From the NCBI GenBank assembly GCA_016789885.1, contig JAEUPZ010000031.1:248001-312000 (forward strand): a stretch of DNA of 64,000 nucleotides, given 5' to 3'. Position 1 is the first letter of the stretch. Each line of letters opens with the position of its first letter. The DNA comes from Chromatiales bacterium. Lineage in GTDB: Bacteria; Pseudomonadota; Gammaproteobacteria; Steroidobacterales; GCA-2729495. Of this stretch, positions 18,314 through 26,155 are shown one piece after another. A program made the position numbers and the translations under genes. Below the pieces are notes generated by a model. The model saw only the letters and a list, made by a program, of their open reading frames with translations, searched no databases and was not told the origin of the DNA.

Positions 18314-19414
18314 ATGGCTTTCATCAGGGTACGCCCGGGCAAGAAGGGTGTCAGCTACCGGGTGGAGATCAGGCGGCGGGGGCATCCAGTTCTCTCGCGG
18401 ACCTTCGCGAGCAAGACCCTGGCCCGGCAATGGGCGACTCAAACCGAAGCGGCCTTGATCAAGGGCGAGGTGGTCCAGAACGAGGCGCACCGGCACACCT
18501 TGGCCGAGGCAATTACCCGGTTCCTGCAAGCACGCCCGGACTTGGGCCGCGACGCCCGCAGCGCCCTCAAGTGGTGGTCCGACACTCACGGGAAGCGCCT
18601 GCTATCCGCTGTGACGCCCGCGTGGCTGCTGGAGGTCCGCGACGGACTGGTAGGCGAGCCGAAGCGCAATCCGGTGGACGGGAAGCAGTACCGGGCCGGC
18701 GCGGCCGTGGCGAACCGCCGGATTACCTATCTGGCGGCGGTGCTGGGGAAGGGCCGTAAGGGTCAAGCCGGCGGCGCCATGGCATGGGGCTGGCTGCGGC
18801 TGAATCCCGCGGCTGAGGTCGGGAAGCTGCCCGAACCGAAGGGTCGCGTGCGCTGGCTGACGGACGAAGAACGCGAACGGCTGTTGGCCGCCTGCGCCGA
18901 CGCGCCCGAGCGGGCATTGCTGCCGCTGGTGCTTTGCGCCCTGAGCAGTGGGGCACGGGCCGGCGAACTGCTGGCCCTGCGGTGGAAGGACGTAAGCCTG
19001 GCCGAGGGGTCGGCCGTGATTCACGCCAGCAAGACGGGCCACGGCCGCACGCTTCACTTCGTCGGGCAAGCCCTGACAGCCCTCAAGGCCCACGCGAAGG
19101 TGCGCCCGCTGGCCCCGGACGCCCGCGTATTCGCCAGCGACGAGGCGGGCAAGTACCCGTTCCAGTACGGCGCGCCATTCCGTGCAGCGGTGAAGGCGGC
19201 GAAGCTGAAAGATTTCAAGTTTCACGATTTGCGGCACTGCGCGGCGAGCTACATGGCGCAGGACGGTGCGAGCCTGCTGGAAATCGGGACGGTGCTAGGC
19301 CACAAGAGTCAGCAGACAACGGCCCGTTATGCCCACCTGGCCGCCGACAGCAGCAAGGCGCTTGTCGCCCGGGTGCTGGGCAAGAAGCTGGCCGAGGGCA
19401 AGGCCGGTGAGTAA
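18314..19414 (+). CDS. int: Site-specific tyrosine recombinase (integrase)
   Basis: A 366-residue integrase that inserts and excises the element at tRNA-Arg. It has an N-terminal arm-binding region, a SAM-like core-binding domain (about 60-170), and a catalytic domain with the complete set: Arg in GARAGELLALRW, Lys in HASKTGHGR, HDLRH, the His in LGHKSQQTT and Tyr in RYAHL near the end. The ATG at 18314 is preceded by AGG. The next gene starts on GTGAGTAA, overlapping the stop. Confidence 0.96.
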   Translation: MAFIRVRPGKKGVSYRVEIRRRGHPVLSRTFASKTLARQWATQTEAALIKGEVVQNEAHRHTLAEAITRFLQARPDLGRDARSALKWWSDTHGKRLLSAVTPAWLLEVRDGLVGEPKRNPVDGKQYRAGAAVANRRITYLAAVLGKGRKGQAGGAMAWGWLRLNPAAEVGKLPEPKGRVRWLTDEERERLLAACADAPERALLPLVLCALSSGARAGELLALRWKDVSLAEGSAVIHASKTGHGRTLHFVGQALTALKAHAKVRPLAPDARVFASDEAGKYPFQYGAPFRAAVKAAKLKDFKFHDLRHCAASYMAQDGASLLEIGTVLGHKSQQTTARYAHLAADSSKALVARVLGKKLAEGKAGE

Positions 19415-19850
19415 CGACCGCGCCGATGACCTGCGGGAAATCCTGCCGACCCTCTACCGCGCCCTGCGCAAAGAGCTTCGCGTGCGGCCTACCCGGGATA
19501 GAGAGTTCGCGCTGAGGTGGTTAGCCGCTCTCGTCAGGATGGTGAACGGCACCCGGCCATCGGCCGACCTGCGGCGCGCATTCGCCGCGTGGGAATCGGC
19601 GGTCCTGAAGAAGCAGATTCGGCCTCTGGTGCTACAGGAGGAGGTGCGCGATGCGTACCACGGCCGAGGCTGCGCCCCCATGTCACTCGCGGATGCCATC
19701 GGCGCGGTTGCTGAGCAGTTTGGCGTGCCCGAGACCACCGTGCGCGACTACTGGTACAAGGCGCCGCCGTCCTACCGGAAGCGACCCGACACGCGTAGTC
19801 GGGGCAACGTAGGAAAACCCACAAAGAACTCGGATTCCAAGCGTCGGTAG
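19407..19850 (+). CDS. Element protein of unknown function with C-terminal HTH
   Basis: A 147-residue protein starting at the GTG that overlaps the integrase stop by 8 bp, so it is coupled to integrase translation. The N-terminal half is helical and basic. SLADAIGAVAEQFGVPETTV looks like a helix-turn-helix, and the tail is basic. It may control integration or excision. I do not recognise the family. Confidence 0.6.
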   Translation: MSNDRADDLREILPTLYRALRKELRVRPTRDREFALRWLAALVRMVNGTRPSADLRRAFAAWESAVLKKQIRPLVLQEEVRDAYHGRGCAPMSLADAIGAVAEQFGVPETTVRDYWYKAPPSYRKRPDTRSRGNVGKPTKNSDSKRR

Positions 19851-19902
19851 CAGGCCCCAACCTTCCACCAACGGCCCCGCTGTGGGGCATTGAGGTGGAA
19901 GC

Positions 19903-20118
19903 ATGGCACTCAATCCGTCCGACCTGCTGACCGTCCGCGAGTTCGCGCTGCGCTTTCCGAATCTCGGCAGCGAGGCCTCGCTGCGGTGGCAGATTTTCTG
20001 CGCTGACCTGAACGGCCTGAATGCCGCTGGCGCAATCGTCCGCCGGGGCCGGCGGGTTTTCCTGAACGTCCCGGCATACATGGCTGCCATTGCCGGCGAA
20101 GCGGCGAAGGCGGCCTGA
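19903..20118 (+). CDS. Small DNA-binding protein, AlpA/excisionase-like
   Basis: A 71-residue protein. LLTVREFALRFPNLGSEASL followed by RWQIF and VRRGRRVFLNVPAYMA matches small winged-helix proteins often found next to integrases, which act as recombination directionality factors or regulators. A GAGGTGGAAGC ribosome-binding region precedes the ATG. Confidence 0.65.
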   Translation: MALNPSDLLTVREFALRFPNLGSEASLRWQIFCADLNGLNAAGAIVRRGRRVFLNVPAYMAAIAGEAAKAA

Positions 20119-20274
20119 CGTGCGCAACGCTGCGGGCAGCATTGGCGGCCGGTTTCGGCAACTCTCGGCGGCCTCTCGCTTCGTTCATGCCAAACGCGGC
20201 GAACAGACTTGCACGCACTCGGCGGCGCGGATACTTGTGGTGACAGGTGTATTCAACCGCATCGAGGTGCTGCA

Positions 20275-20472
20275 ATGACTGAGTCCGCCCCGCTGGCGAT
20301 GTCCGTCGAGACATTCGCCAAGCTCCACGCCATCGGGCGCACGACCGCCTACTACGAAATCAAGGCCGGAAGGCTGCGGGCGGCGAAAGTCGGCAAGAGG
20401 ACGCTGATCACGGCCGAGGCTGCCGCTGACTGGCGCCGGCTGATCTCGCAGCAGCCGTCCGACGCTGCCTGA
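20275..20472 (+). CDS. Excisionase-family helix-turn-helix protein
   Basis: A 65-residue protein with the MerR/excisionase pattern: SVETFAKLHAIGRTTAYYEI (recognition helices), then KAGRLRAAKVGKRTLITAEA (wing) and a short tail. It may be the directionality factor for the integrase or a repressor of the operon. The ATG is chosen; the open frame upstream has no good start. The next gene begins one base after its stop. Confidence 0.75.
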   Translation: MTESAPLAMSVETFAKLHAIGRTTAYYEIKAGRLRAAKVGKRTLITAEAAADWRRLISQQPSDAA

Positions 20473-20473
20473 C

Positions 20474-20671
20474 GTGGCTACTGCCTCCACCATCGGCGGC
20501 CGGTTGGACCTTGCGGCGCTGCGCGTGCTGCATCGTCCGACCAGTCGCGACGGTCTGGCCGCTGAGGCGCGCCGATTGCACCGCCAGGGCTTCACCGCGC
20601 ACGACATTGGCGAAATGCTGGGGCTGTCCCCGGGCGCCGTGGCGGCACTGCTGGTCGAGGTGGCGGCGTGA
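20474..20671 (+). CDS. Small HTH protein
   Basis: A 65-residue protein starting at GTG. The C-terminal half RRLHRQGFTAHDIGEMLGLS followed by PGAVAAL has the form of a sigma-4/LuxR-like helix-turn-helix. The stop overlaps the next start (GTGA). It is part of the overlapping chain 20275-22273. Confidence 0.6.
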   Translation: MATASTIGGRLDLAALRVLHRPTSRDGLAAEARRLHRQGFTAHDIGEMLGLSPGAVAALLVEVAA

Positions 20672-21039
20672 CCGTAACGTATTCACGAAAGCGTTACGTC
20701 CGGGTGTGCCTGGGCTGCGACCTGCTGTTCGACAGCCAGCGCGGTGACCAACTGACCTGCTCGGCAGCCTGTCGCGTGCGCGTGCACCGGAACGGGCGGG
20801 CGAGGCGGTGGTTCGGCGATGTGCTCCGAGCGGGGATTCCCAAGGAGGAAATCGACCTCGCCTTCAGTCTTGAGGTGAAGGCGTTGCGCCTACTACGGCC
20901 CGACCTGGCCGACCGGGTGAGGGCTGAACGCGGGTTCACCGCCGAGCAGTGGCGTGGCGACCTGTGGCGCGCTTACTGGGATGTCGTGATCGAAGCCGTC
21001 GAGGCCGATCAGGCGCTGCTGGTCGAGGACGCGGCATGA
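20668..21039 (+). CDS. Zinc-ribbon-like protein of unknown function
   Basis: A 123-residue protein starting at GTG (GTGA overlap). CLGCDLLFDSQRGDQLTCS plus AACRVRVHR gives C-x2-C-x14-C-x3-C, a likely zinc-binding treble-clef, followed by a helical acidic region. It may bind DNA or protein. The next ATG overlaps its stop (ATGA). Confidence 0.6.
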   Translation: MTVTYSRKRYVRVCLGCDLLFDSQRGDQLTCSAACRVRVHRNGRARRWFGDVLRAGIPKEEIDLAFSLEVKALRLLRPDLADRVRAERGFTAEQWRGDLWRAYWDVVIEAVEADQALLVEDAA

Positions 21040-21299
21040 CCGGTATCACCCTGTCCCCGGGTTCCCCGCGCTGCCTGTGCCGGTCGTGCGGTTGCTACTT
21101 CAGCAACGTGCGCGCCTTCGACAAGCACCGCCGCGACGGCGCGTGCGTCAACCCCGCGACCGTCGGGCTGGTGCTGAAAGGCGGTATCTGGCGCCGTGGC
21201 GACGGTGGGGGCTACCCCACCACGGGCCGGGGCGCGAACCGCGCCATTACGCCAACCCCGGCAGGGCTGGCGGCAAATCTGGCGGGTGTCGTCCCGTGA
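21036..21299 (+). CDS. FDXHR-type putative zinc-binding protein
   Basis: An 87-residue protein with CLCRSCGCYFSNVRAFDKHR followed by RDGACVNP. The FDKHR motif between Cys pairs matches the FDXHR putative zinc-binding proteins known from phages and mobile elements. The C-terminus is Gly/Pro-rich. It overlaps both neighbours by 4 bp. Confidence 0.65.
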   Translation: MTGITLSPGSPRCLCRSCGCYFSNVRAFDKHRRDGACVNPATVGLVLKGGIWRRGDGGGYPTTGRGANRAITPTPAGLAANLAGVVP

Positions 21300-22273
21300 G
21301 TCGCAAGGGGCCAAAGGTTAAACACTACGGCGGCGCCTTCGCGGCGGTCCCGCTGGAAGTCATGAAGTCGGAATCGTGGCGCTGGCTGCCGCCGTTTGCC
21401 CGTGACGTGTGCTTTGCCCTGGCTGCCCAGTTCCGCACCTACAAGGACGACCGGCGCAGCAACAACGGCGCCATTGAGTTGACCGAGAAGGCCGCTGCCG
21501 AGTTCGGCATCAGCCGCCGGGAACTGTGGGCCGGCATCGGCCTGTTGATTCGCGTCGGCCTGCTGGTGCGCATGGTCGAGGCGAAAAAGCGTAGCGGCCG
21601 CGGCATCCCGGCAAAGTACGCGTTGACGTGGCACCCGGTGGCCGCCAATACCGCGCTGAACATTCGCGATGAGGCTACCGCCCGGCGTACCTGGCTGACG
21701 TTCGAGGCGGCAGGGCCGCGCCCGAAGTCAGTGAACGCGGCTGCTGCACTGCTGTCCGGTCAGGCACCGCGTGCGCACCGAAACGCTTTTTCTTCAGGCA
21801 CCGCGTGTGAACCAACTCAGGCACCGCGTGCGTCCCGTAAATCGAAAGTACGGGCACCGCGTGCGGACCTAGTAGGGCCAGTTTCAGGCACCGCGTGCGT
21901 ACCACCTTCTGAGAATCTGGGTGACCACCCCCCGTCGGTTGTTGCTGCTGCGGCGGCAGCGACCGGCGGGGGGAGGGTCTTGCCTGTCATTTCCGGGTCT
22001 GTCGAGCCTGTTTCCCAGCCTTCCAACCCCGAGCGCCCCCTTTCGGCGGTGCTTTCGGTGGCTGAGACAGTGCCAAACGGTGCCGAGCGGCCTTCGTTAC
22101 TCGCGACTTCGCCCGCAGACCGGGCGCGGGAAATGTTCCGCATGGCCCCCGAGATGCCGGCGGCCAAGGTCGCTGCCATGTACCGCATAACCGAGGCGCA
22201 GGCGCTGGCCATTCAGGCCGAGGCCCGCCGCGGTTCACCTTCGCGGTCCTCCGGGGCCGTACTGAATTGCTAA
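21296..22273 (+). CDS. Winged-helix replication-initiator-like protein with internal iterons
   Basis: A 325-residue protein starting at GTG (GTGA overlap). Residues about 8-115 resemble the winged-helix N-domain of phage and plasmid replication proteins: VPLEVMKSESWRWLPPFARD, NNGAIELTEKAAAEFGISRR, LLIRVGLLVRM and KYALTW. The rest is low-complexity, with a helical C-terminus (about 270-325). Residues about 155-205 are encoded by DNA holding five copies of a 15-bp repeat in two frames. By analogy with lambda O, it may bind an origin inside its own gene. No primase, helicase or nuclease motif is seen. Confidence 0.65.
   Translation: MSRKGPKVKHYGGAFAAVPLEVMKSESWRWLPPFARDVCFALAAQFRTYKDDRRSNNGAIELTEKAAAEFGISRRELWAGIGLLIRVGLLVRMVEAKKRSGRGIPAKYALTWHPVAANTALNIRDEATARRTWLTFEAAGPRPKSVNAAAALLSGQAPRAHRNAFSSGTACEPTQAPRASRKSKVRAPRADLVGPVSGTACVPPSENLGDHPPSVVAAAAAATGGGRVLPVISGSVEPVSQPSNPERPLSAVLSVAETVPNGAERPSLLATSPADRAREMFRMAPEMPAAKVAAMYRITEAQALAIQAEARRGSPSRSSGAVLNC
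21761..21899. repeat. Five 15-bp iterons, candidate replication origin
   Basis: Copies of CAGGCACCGCGTGCG start at 21761, 21795 (GTG instead of GCG at the end), 21818, 21851 (CG instead of CA at the start) and 21885. All are direct, with start-to-start spacings of 34, 23, 33 and 34 bp, near whole helical turns. Copies 1, 3 and 4 encode APRA while copies 2 and 5 encode GTAC, so the DNA, not the peptide, is conserved. A T-rich patch lies between copies 1 and 2. Confidence 0.8.
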
Positions 22274-22302
22274 CACGGGCGGTAGCCCGAGGAGTGACGA
22301 CC

Positions 22303-22650
22303 ATGACGATTGAGGAATTGCTGGACGCCCGACTGGGGCATTACGAGTCTGCGGAGGCTGCCATCCGGCAGCTAGACGCGGCGCTGACGGCGCTGCGGGC
22401 CAACCGGGTGGAGTTGAACCCCTTGGCTGCGGAGGCCCTCAAGTCCCGCACGGGTCCGGGTGGCCAGCGGCACATCGAGCTTAAGACCCACGAGGACCGC
22501 GTTCGGACGCTGCTGGAGGCACGGATGGCGACGGCGGCGGGCCTGGACTGGCTGACGCCCTCTGGCGTGCACCGGCTGGACGATCTCGCGGCGGCCGGTC
22601 GGTCGCACACCGACCAACTGCGGCGGATGCTTCTGGGGGTGGCGGCATGA
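22303..22650 (+). CDS. Element protein of unknown function
   Basis: A 115-residue, mostly helical protein with no recognised domain. GAGGAG precedes the ATG. The stop overlaps the next ATG (ATGA). It begins a second translational block after the replication-type gene. Confidence 0.55.
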   Translation: MTIEELLDARLGHYESAEAAIRQLDAALTALRANRVELNPLAAEALKSRTGPGGQRHIELKTHEDRVRTLLEARMATAAGLDWLTPSGVHRLDDLAAAGRSHTDQLRRMLLGVAA

Positions 22651-23225
22651 CCGACGACATGACCAACGAACTGAATGCGGCCCGGGAGAAGTACCGGGAG
22701 AACCTGGCCCGTGCGGCAGCGGGTGACGCCGAGGCCCAGCGAGACCGCCCACGGATATTCGCGGAACTGCGTGCCGCCGAGGATCGCGCCCGCGAGGCTG
22801 AGGACTTCGAGCGGGCGGCGTTGAGTGCGGCCCGGCAGGCTGCACTGGCGCGGGATCACGATGACCTGGTGGCTGCCGTTCAGGCGGCCCGTGAGGCGGC
22901 TGGCGACCGCGAGACGATTGCCCGGCGGGTGACGGAACTGGTGGGCGAGATCCGGTCCCTGGCGGCGTCATATGACGGGGCAACGAGGACGATGCTGGCG
23001 GCCCTCGGCCCGGACGCCGATGCGGTCAGGTTCCCGGCCAAGCCGTCCGCGGAGCCGCTGGCGGCGACCGTGGCGGATGCCTTCGGCCCGCTGTTGCGAC
23101 CCCTGAACCTGGGGGTGGCGGGATCGTTCCTGCGACAGGGGTGGCCCGCCCTGACCGCATCTGAGAACGAACGGGCACTGACTGTGCTGAACCGACAGAT
23201 TGAAACCCCCGAGGAGGCAGCATGA
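22647..23225 (+). CDS. Coiled-coil element protein
   Basis: A 192-residue protein. Residues about 1-110 are Ala/Glu/Arg-rich and likely coiled coil; the C-terminal third is more globular (LLRPLNLGVAGSFLRQGWPA). No family is recognised. It overlaps both neighbours by 4 bp. Confidence 0.55.
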   Translation: MTDDMTNELNAAREKYRENLARAAAGDAEAQRDRPRIFAELRAAEDRAREAEDFERAALSAARQAALARDHDDLVAAVQAAREAAGDRETIARRVTELVGEIRSLAASYDGATRTMLAALGPDADAVRFPAKPSAEPLAATVADAFGPLLRPLNLGVAGSFLRQGWPALTASENERALTVLNRQIETPEEAA

Positions 23226-23722
23226 ACGAGCAACCGAAAAGCCCGTGGGCAGCCCCGGCAGCCCCCACACCGGCAGCACCCACGCCTGCCCCACGTCCAG
23301 CAGCGGGAAAAAACCCGTGGACGCCTCAGGCGGCGCTTGAGCCGCTGATCCGCAGGGACGCGGAAACCTATGAACGCGAGGGCGGCAGCGGCGACGACTT
23401 CCGAAACGCGCTGGTGCCGGTGCTGAGTGAATTGAATTTGGACAGCAACGACGCGTCGTTGCTGTGCCGGCTGGTGTCCGAGTTCGTTGTCGAGCCGGCA
23501 TCACCCCAGCAGGTAAAGGCCTGGGAGAAAGAACAGGCCGGGAGCTTTGGCTTGGTGTACAGCTACGGCAAAAAGAATCTGGCGCAGCGTCAGCAGGCCG
23601 TGCGGCGCTATCTGGACGCCCGGCCGAAGCTGAAGAACACGCTGAAGTCGACGGGCCTGAGCAGTCACCCGAAGGTGGTGAGCATGCTGCTGAACCGTGC
23701 TTGGGCGTTGCCCCGGAAGTGA
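23222..23722 (+). CDS. Element protein with scaffold-like C-terminal motif
   Basis: A 166-residue protein with a Pro/Ala-rich N-terminus (about 1-37), a helical middle and a C-terminus LKSTGLSSHPKVVSMLLNRA. The TGL-x-x-HP-x-VV pattern recalls the C-termini of some phage scaffolding or capsid-assembly proteins. That is a motif impression, not a family assignment. If correct it would fit a satellite that interferes with helper capsids. The start overlaps the previous stop. Confidence 0.5.
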   Translation: MNEQPKSPWAAPAAPTPAAPTPAPRPAAGKNPWTPQAALEPLIRRDAETYEREGGSGDDFRNALVPVLSELNLDSNDASLLCRLVSEFVVEPASPQQVKAWEKEQAGSFGLVYSYGKKNLAQRQQAVRRYLDARPKLKNTLKSTGLSSHPKVVSMLLNRAWALPRK

Positions 23723-23741
23723 TGGCTTAGGAGGCCCGACG

Positions 23742-24032
23742 ATGCGTGCAGACGATGAGTTCGTAGACGACAGCGCCAGCAGTGGCGCGGAATCTGCCCC
23801 GCTGGCGATTGGTGCGCCGGTGCGGGTGGGGCGGTTGGAAACCCTGCCGAGTGTCCGCGCCGAGCTATCGCGGCTGTACCGGGAATGCCGGCGCAGGGTG
23901 GGTCGGTATCCAACCCCGCTAGAGGGCCAGCGGCTGGCCGCCATCCTGGGCGACGTGCGCGGGCTGATCGAGGTGGCGGACCTGAGCGACCGCCTGGACG
24001 CCATCGAGGCGCGACTGGCGGAGCGGCCATGA
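23742..24032 (+). CDS. Small element protein, prophage-type
   Basis: A 96-residue protein with an AGGAGG ribosome-binding site. The core VRAELSRLYRECRRRVGRYP followed by TPLEGQRLAAILGDVRGLIE resembles small conserved proteins seen upstream of terminase genes in prophages; function unknown. The stop overlaps the next ATG. Confidence 0.55.
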   Translation: MRADDEFVDDSASSGAESAPLAIGAPVRVGRLETLPSVRAELSRLYRECRRRVGRYPTPLEGQRLAAILGDVRGLIEVADLSDRLDAIEARLAERP

Positions 24033-24289
24033 GTACGTCACTACGTCGGCGGGTGCGGAAGCTGGAAGCGGTGGCCGGGCCGCGGGAAGTGACCTGGGGG
24101 ATGCTCGTCCGCGCGGCGGAGAGCCTTGAGGGCGACGGCCGCTATTCGCGCTGGCTCAATGCCGAGGTGCTGGCCGGGCGGCTGTCGCTGGATTCAATCC
24201 GCCGGCTGTTTGCCCTGAACGGCATCGCGATTGACGGACCCCAGAAAGTAACGACACCCGAGCCGGCGGCTACCGGCCCGGATGCCTGA
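24029..24289 (+). CDS. Small element protein, prophage-type
   Basis: An 86-residue protein starting SLRRRVRKLEAVAG, a common opening of small prophage proteins of unknown role. It is coupled to the preceding gene by ATGA. No catalytic motif is seen. Confidence 0.55.
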   Translation: MSTSLRRRVRKLEAVAGPREVTWGMLVRAAESLEGDGRYSRWLNAEVLAGRLSLDSIRRLFALNGIAIDGPQKVTTPEPAATGPDA

Positions 24290-24318
24290 CCACAACCAAC
24301 CCGTAGGAGGGTTAAGCA

Positions 24319-24738
24319 ATGGCTACCAATCAGGATACCCGCTCCCGTCCCGTCCGCCGGCAGGGCGCCATCACCGTGCGCGGCGTTCGCCTGACCGCAA
24401 AGCAGAGCGCTGAGTTCGCCGCGCACCTCCTCAGGCGAACGCAGACCAACCACCGCGATGGTCTGGCCCGCCAGGAAGAGCTGGCGTTGTTAGATACCCT
24501 GCACCCGTACCGGGCGAGTACCCGCGCGGCAAAGGAGCTGCTGGCCATCTCCAAGGACGTGATGAACAGCGGACTCGCGACCGGCGGTCTCAACGACTGG
24601 CCCTTCTGGCAGCCCGAGTCGGGCAAGCTCCAGCTTGACGTCCTGCGTGGTCTTGCCCGCCAACTCACGGAGCAGGCGGGGCGCCTCCGGGCCTTGGAGG
24701 CGGCCTTGCGCAACCAGTACCGAGAGGGCGGCGCCTAA
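24319..24738 (+). CDS. Last gene of the element backbone, unknown function
   Basis: A 139-residue protein with a strong AGGAGG ribosome-binding site (about 9 nt before the ATG), which implies good translation. It has a basic N-terminus, helical middle and a C-terminal coiled-coil-like segment (LRGLARQLTEQAGRLRALEA). No family is recognised. A clear terminator follows. Confidence 0.6.
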   Translation: MATNQDTRSRPVRRQGAITVRGVRLTAKQSAEFAAHLLRRTQTNHRDGLARQEELALLDTLHPYRASTRAAKELLAISKDVMNSGLATGGLNDWPFWQPESGKLQLDVLRGLARQLTEQAGRLRALEAALRNQYREGGA

Positions 24739-24759
24739 GGCTCTGTTGGCCGACAATCC

Positions 24760-24786
24760 GGCCCCGCTTCGGCGGGGCCTTCTTTA
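24760..24786 (+). terminator. Rho-independent terminator closing the element backbone
   Basis: An 8-bp GC stem GGCCCCGC/GCGGGGCC with a TTCG tetraloop, followed by TTCTTT. It ends the gene run that starts at the integrase and separates it from the toxin-antitoxin cargo. Confidence 0.85.
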
Positions 24787-24963
24787 GTCGGAGATGCATC
24801 GAGGCCCCAGTAGGTGCCGCCCGTCCCAGCTAAGCCGTTTCGGTCCCTATTCCCGCGACTGACCGACCGCCATTGGGCGTACCAGTAGCGCATGACGCAC
24901 AGCAGTAACGAGCGCGCCAACGAGCCAGAGGGTGTGCCATTATTCCCCCTTGGGAGGTCAATC

Positions 24964-25662
24964 ATGGGAAATGAACAGCTTGATCGGCTGCGTAGGACGC
25001 CTGCGTATCCCTTCATTGAGGCTGCGCACTACCTGAACATGCCGCCTAGCACGCTGCGCTCCTGGTGCATCGGACAGGACTACAAGGTCAACGGCGAGAC
25101 TCGACGCTTCCAACCGCTCATCGAGCTAGACGGAACACGGGGCGAGGGCCTATCGTTCCTGAACCTCGTAGAGGCGCACGTCCTCGCCGCCATTCGCCGA
25201 ACTCATCAGATTCCGCTACCCAAGGTGCGGGAGGCCATCGAGTTCATGCGCGAGAAAATGAAGACTACTCGGCCGCTGTTAGAGCTGTCGTTCCAAACGG
25301 ACGGTGTCAGTCTTTTCGTTCAGGAGCTGCATGCGCTCGTAAACGTGACGCGTCAAGGCCAGGTGGAGATGAAGGAAATGCTCTTGGCCCACCTCCGCCG
25401 AATCGAGCGGGATCGGGCCGGCCTGCCCATCCGACTGTTTCCTTTCACCCGCCCCGGCACTCAGGAGCGCGAGACGCCGGTCCAGATAGACCCGACCATT
25501 GCTTTCGGGCGTCCCTCTTTGCGGGGTCGGGCTGTTCCTACGGCGGTTCTTGCGGACCGATTCAAGGCCGGTGAGCCAATGAAGGAGTTGGCCAAGGATT
25601 TTGATGTCGGAGTGGACGTGATCGAGGACGCCATCCGGTGCGAGCTTGACCGGGCCGCCTGA
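24964..25662 (+). CDS. VapB45-like antitoxin (MerR-like N-domain plus DUF433)
   Basis: A 232-residue protein. The N-terminus has a MerR-like helix-turn-helix (FIEAAHYLNMPPSTLRSWCI), then a helical linker, and the C-terminus is a DUF433 domain (GRPSLRGRAVPTAVLADRF, KELAKDFDVGVDVIEDAIR). This architecture matches VapB45 of Mycobacterium tuberculosis. It should neutralise the downstream PIN-like toxin and repress the operon. The ATG at 24964 is chosen because GGGAGG lies before it; an upstream in-frame ATG at 24892 is possible. Codon use is less GC-rich than the backbone. Confidence 0.85.
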   Translation: MGNEQLDRLRRTPAYPFIEAAHYLNMPPSTLRSWCIGQDYKVNGETRRFQPLIELDGTRGEGLSFLNLVEAHVLAAIRRTHQIPLPKVREAIEFMREKMKTTRPLLELSFQTDGVSLFVQELHALVNVTRQGQVEMKEMLLAHLRRIERDRAGLPIRLFPFTRPGTQERETPVQIDPTIAFGRPSLRGRAVPTAVLADRFKAGEPMKELAKDFDVGVDVIEDAIRCELDRAA

Positions 25663-26071
25663 GCCATCGCCGACCTTCTACATTGACGAGTTCATTTACT
25701 CGTCGGCTCTAGTCAGCGAACTGACAGCCAACGGCATACCCTTCGACCGCGTCGGAGCGACTGTGCCTTTTGGTGCGTCCGATGATGCTTGGCTCGCCCA
25801 CTGTGGGAAGCATGGCTACCTCGCGTTGACCCGTGATCAGCGGATTCGGTATCGCCCGATCGAAAAGCAGGCGCTGATCGACCACGCGGTTGGATGCTTC
25901 ACTTTCACGGGCGGGCAAGCAACGGCTGCACAATGCACGGCCCGTATCGTTGAGTTGGCCCCAAAGATGAGATCGATAGCCGCCACCCAGAAGCGGCCCT
26001 TTCTCTACACGTTCGGGCTCTCTACCGAACTCTCTAAGGTGACTTTGCGAAGCCGCGATGGGGTTCCGTGA
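25646..26071 (+). CDS. VapC45-like PIN-domain toxin
   Basis: A 141-residue protein matching the VapC45 PIN-like pattern: FYIDEFIYSSALVSEL (first acidic residues), GASDDAWLAHCGKHGYLALT (second), RDQRIRYRPIEKQAL (third). These acidic residues should bind Mg2+ for RNA cleavage. Its start is a TTG inside the antitoxin gene (17-bp overlap), consistent with low, coupled expression of the toxin. The start codon is uncertain. Confidence 0.8.
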   Translation: MTGPPEPSPTFYIDEFIYSSALVSELTANGIPFDRVGATVPFGASDDAWLAHCGKHGYLALTRDQRIRYRPIEKQALIDHAVGCFTFTGGQATAAQCTARIVELAPKMRSIAATQKRPFLYTFGLSTELSKVTLRSRDGVP

Positions 26072-26155
26072 GTTCCGTATGCAGCGTTGGGAATCGTCAC
26101 CGCGCCGCCGACATGCTTGGTGGGGTGACATGCGCGTTCGCATCCGAGCGTATCC

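Noticed and set aside
21675..21905. A minus-strand 76-codon frame with repeated HAVP/TRCL motifs
   Set aside because: The repeats come from the iterons on the opposite strand; there is no start signal and the frame is internal to the replication-type gene.
24029..24738. A small or large terminase subunit at the end of the element backbone
   Set aside because: The proteins are 86 and 139 residues without ATPase, nuclease or clear terminase HTH motifs, so I left them as unknown.
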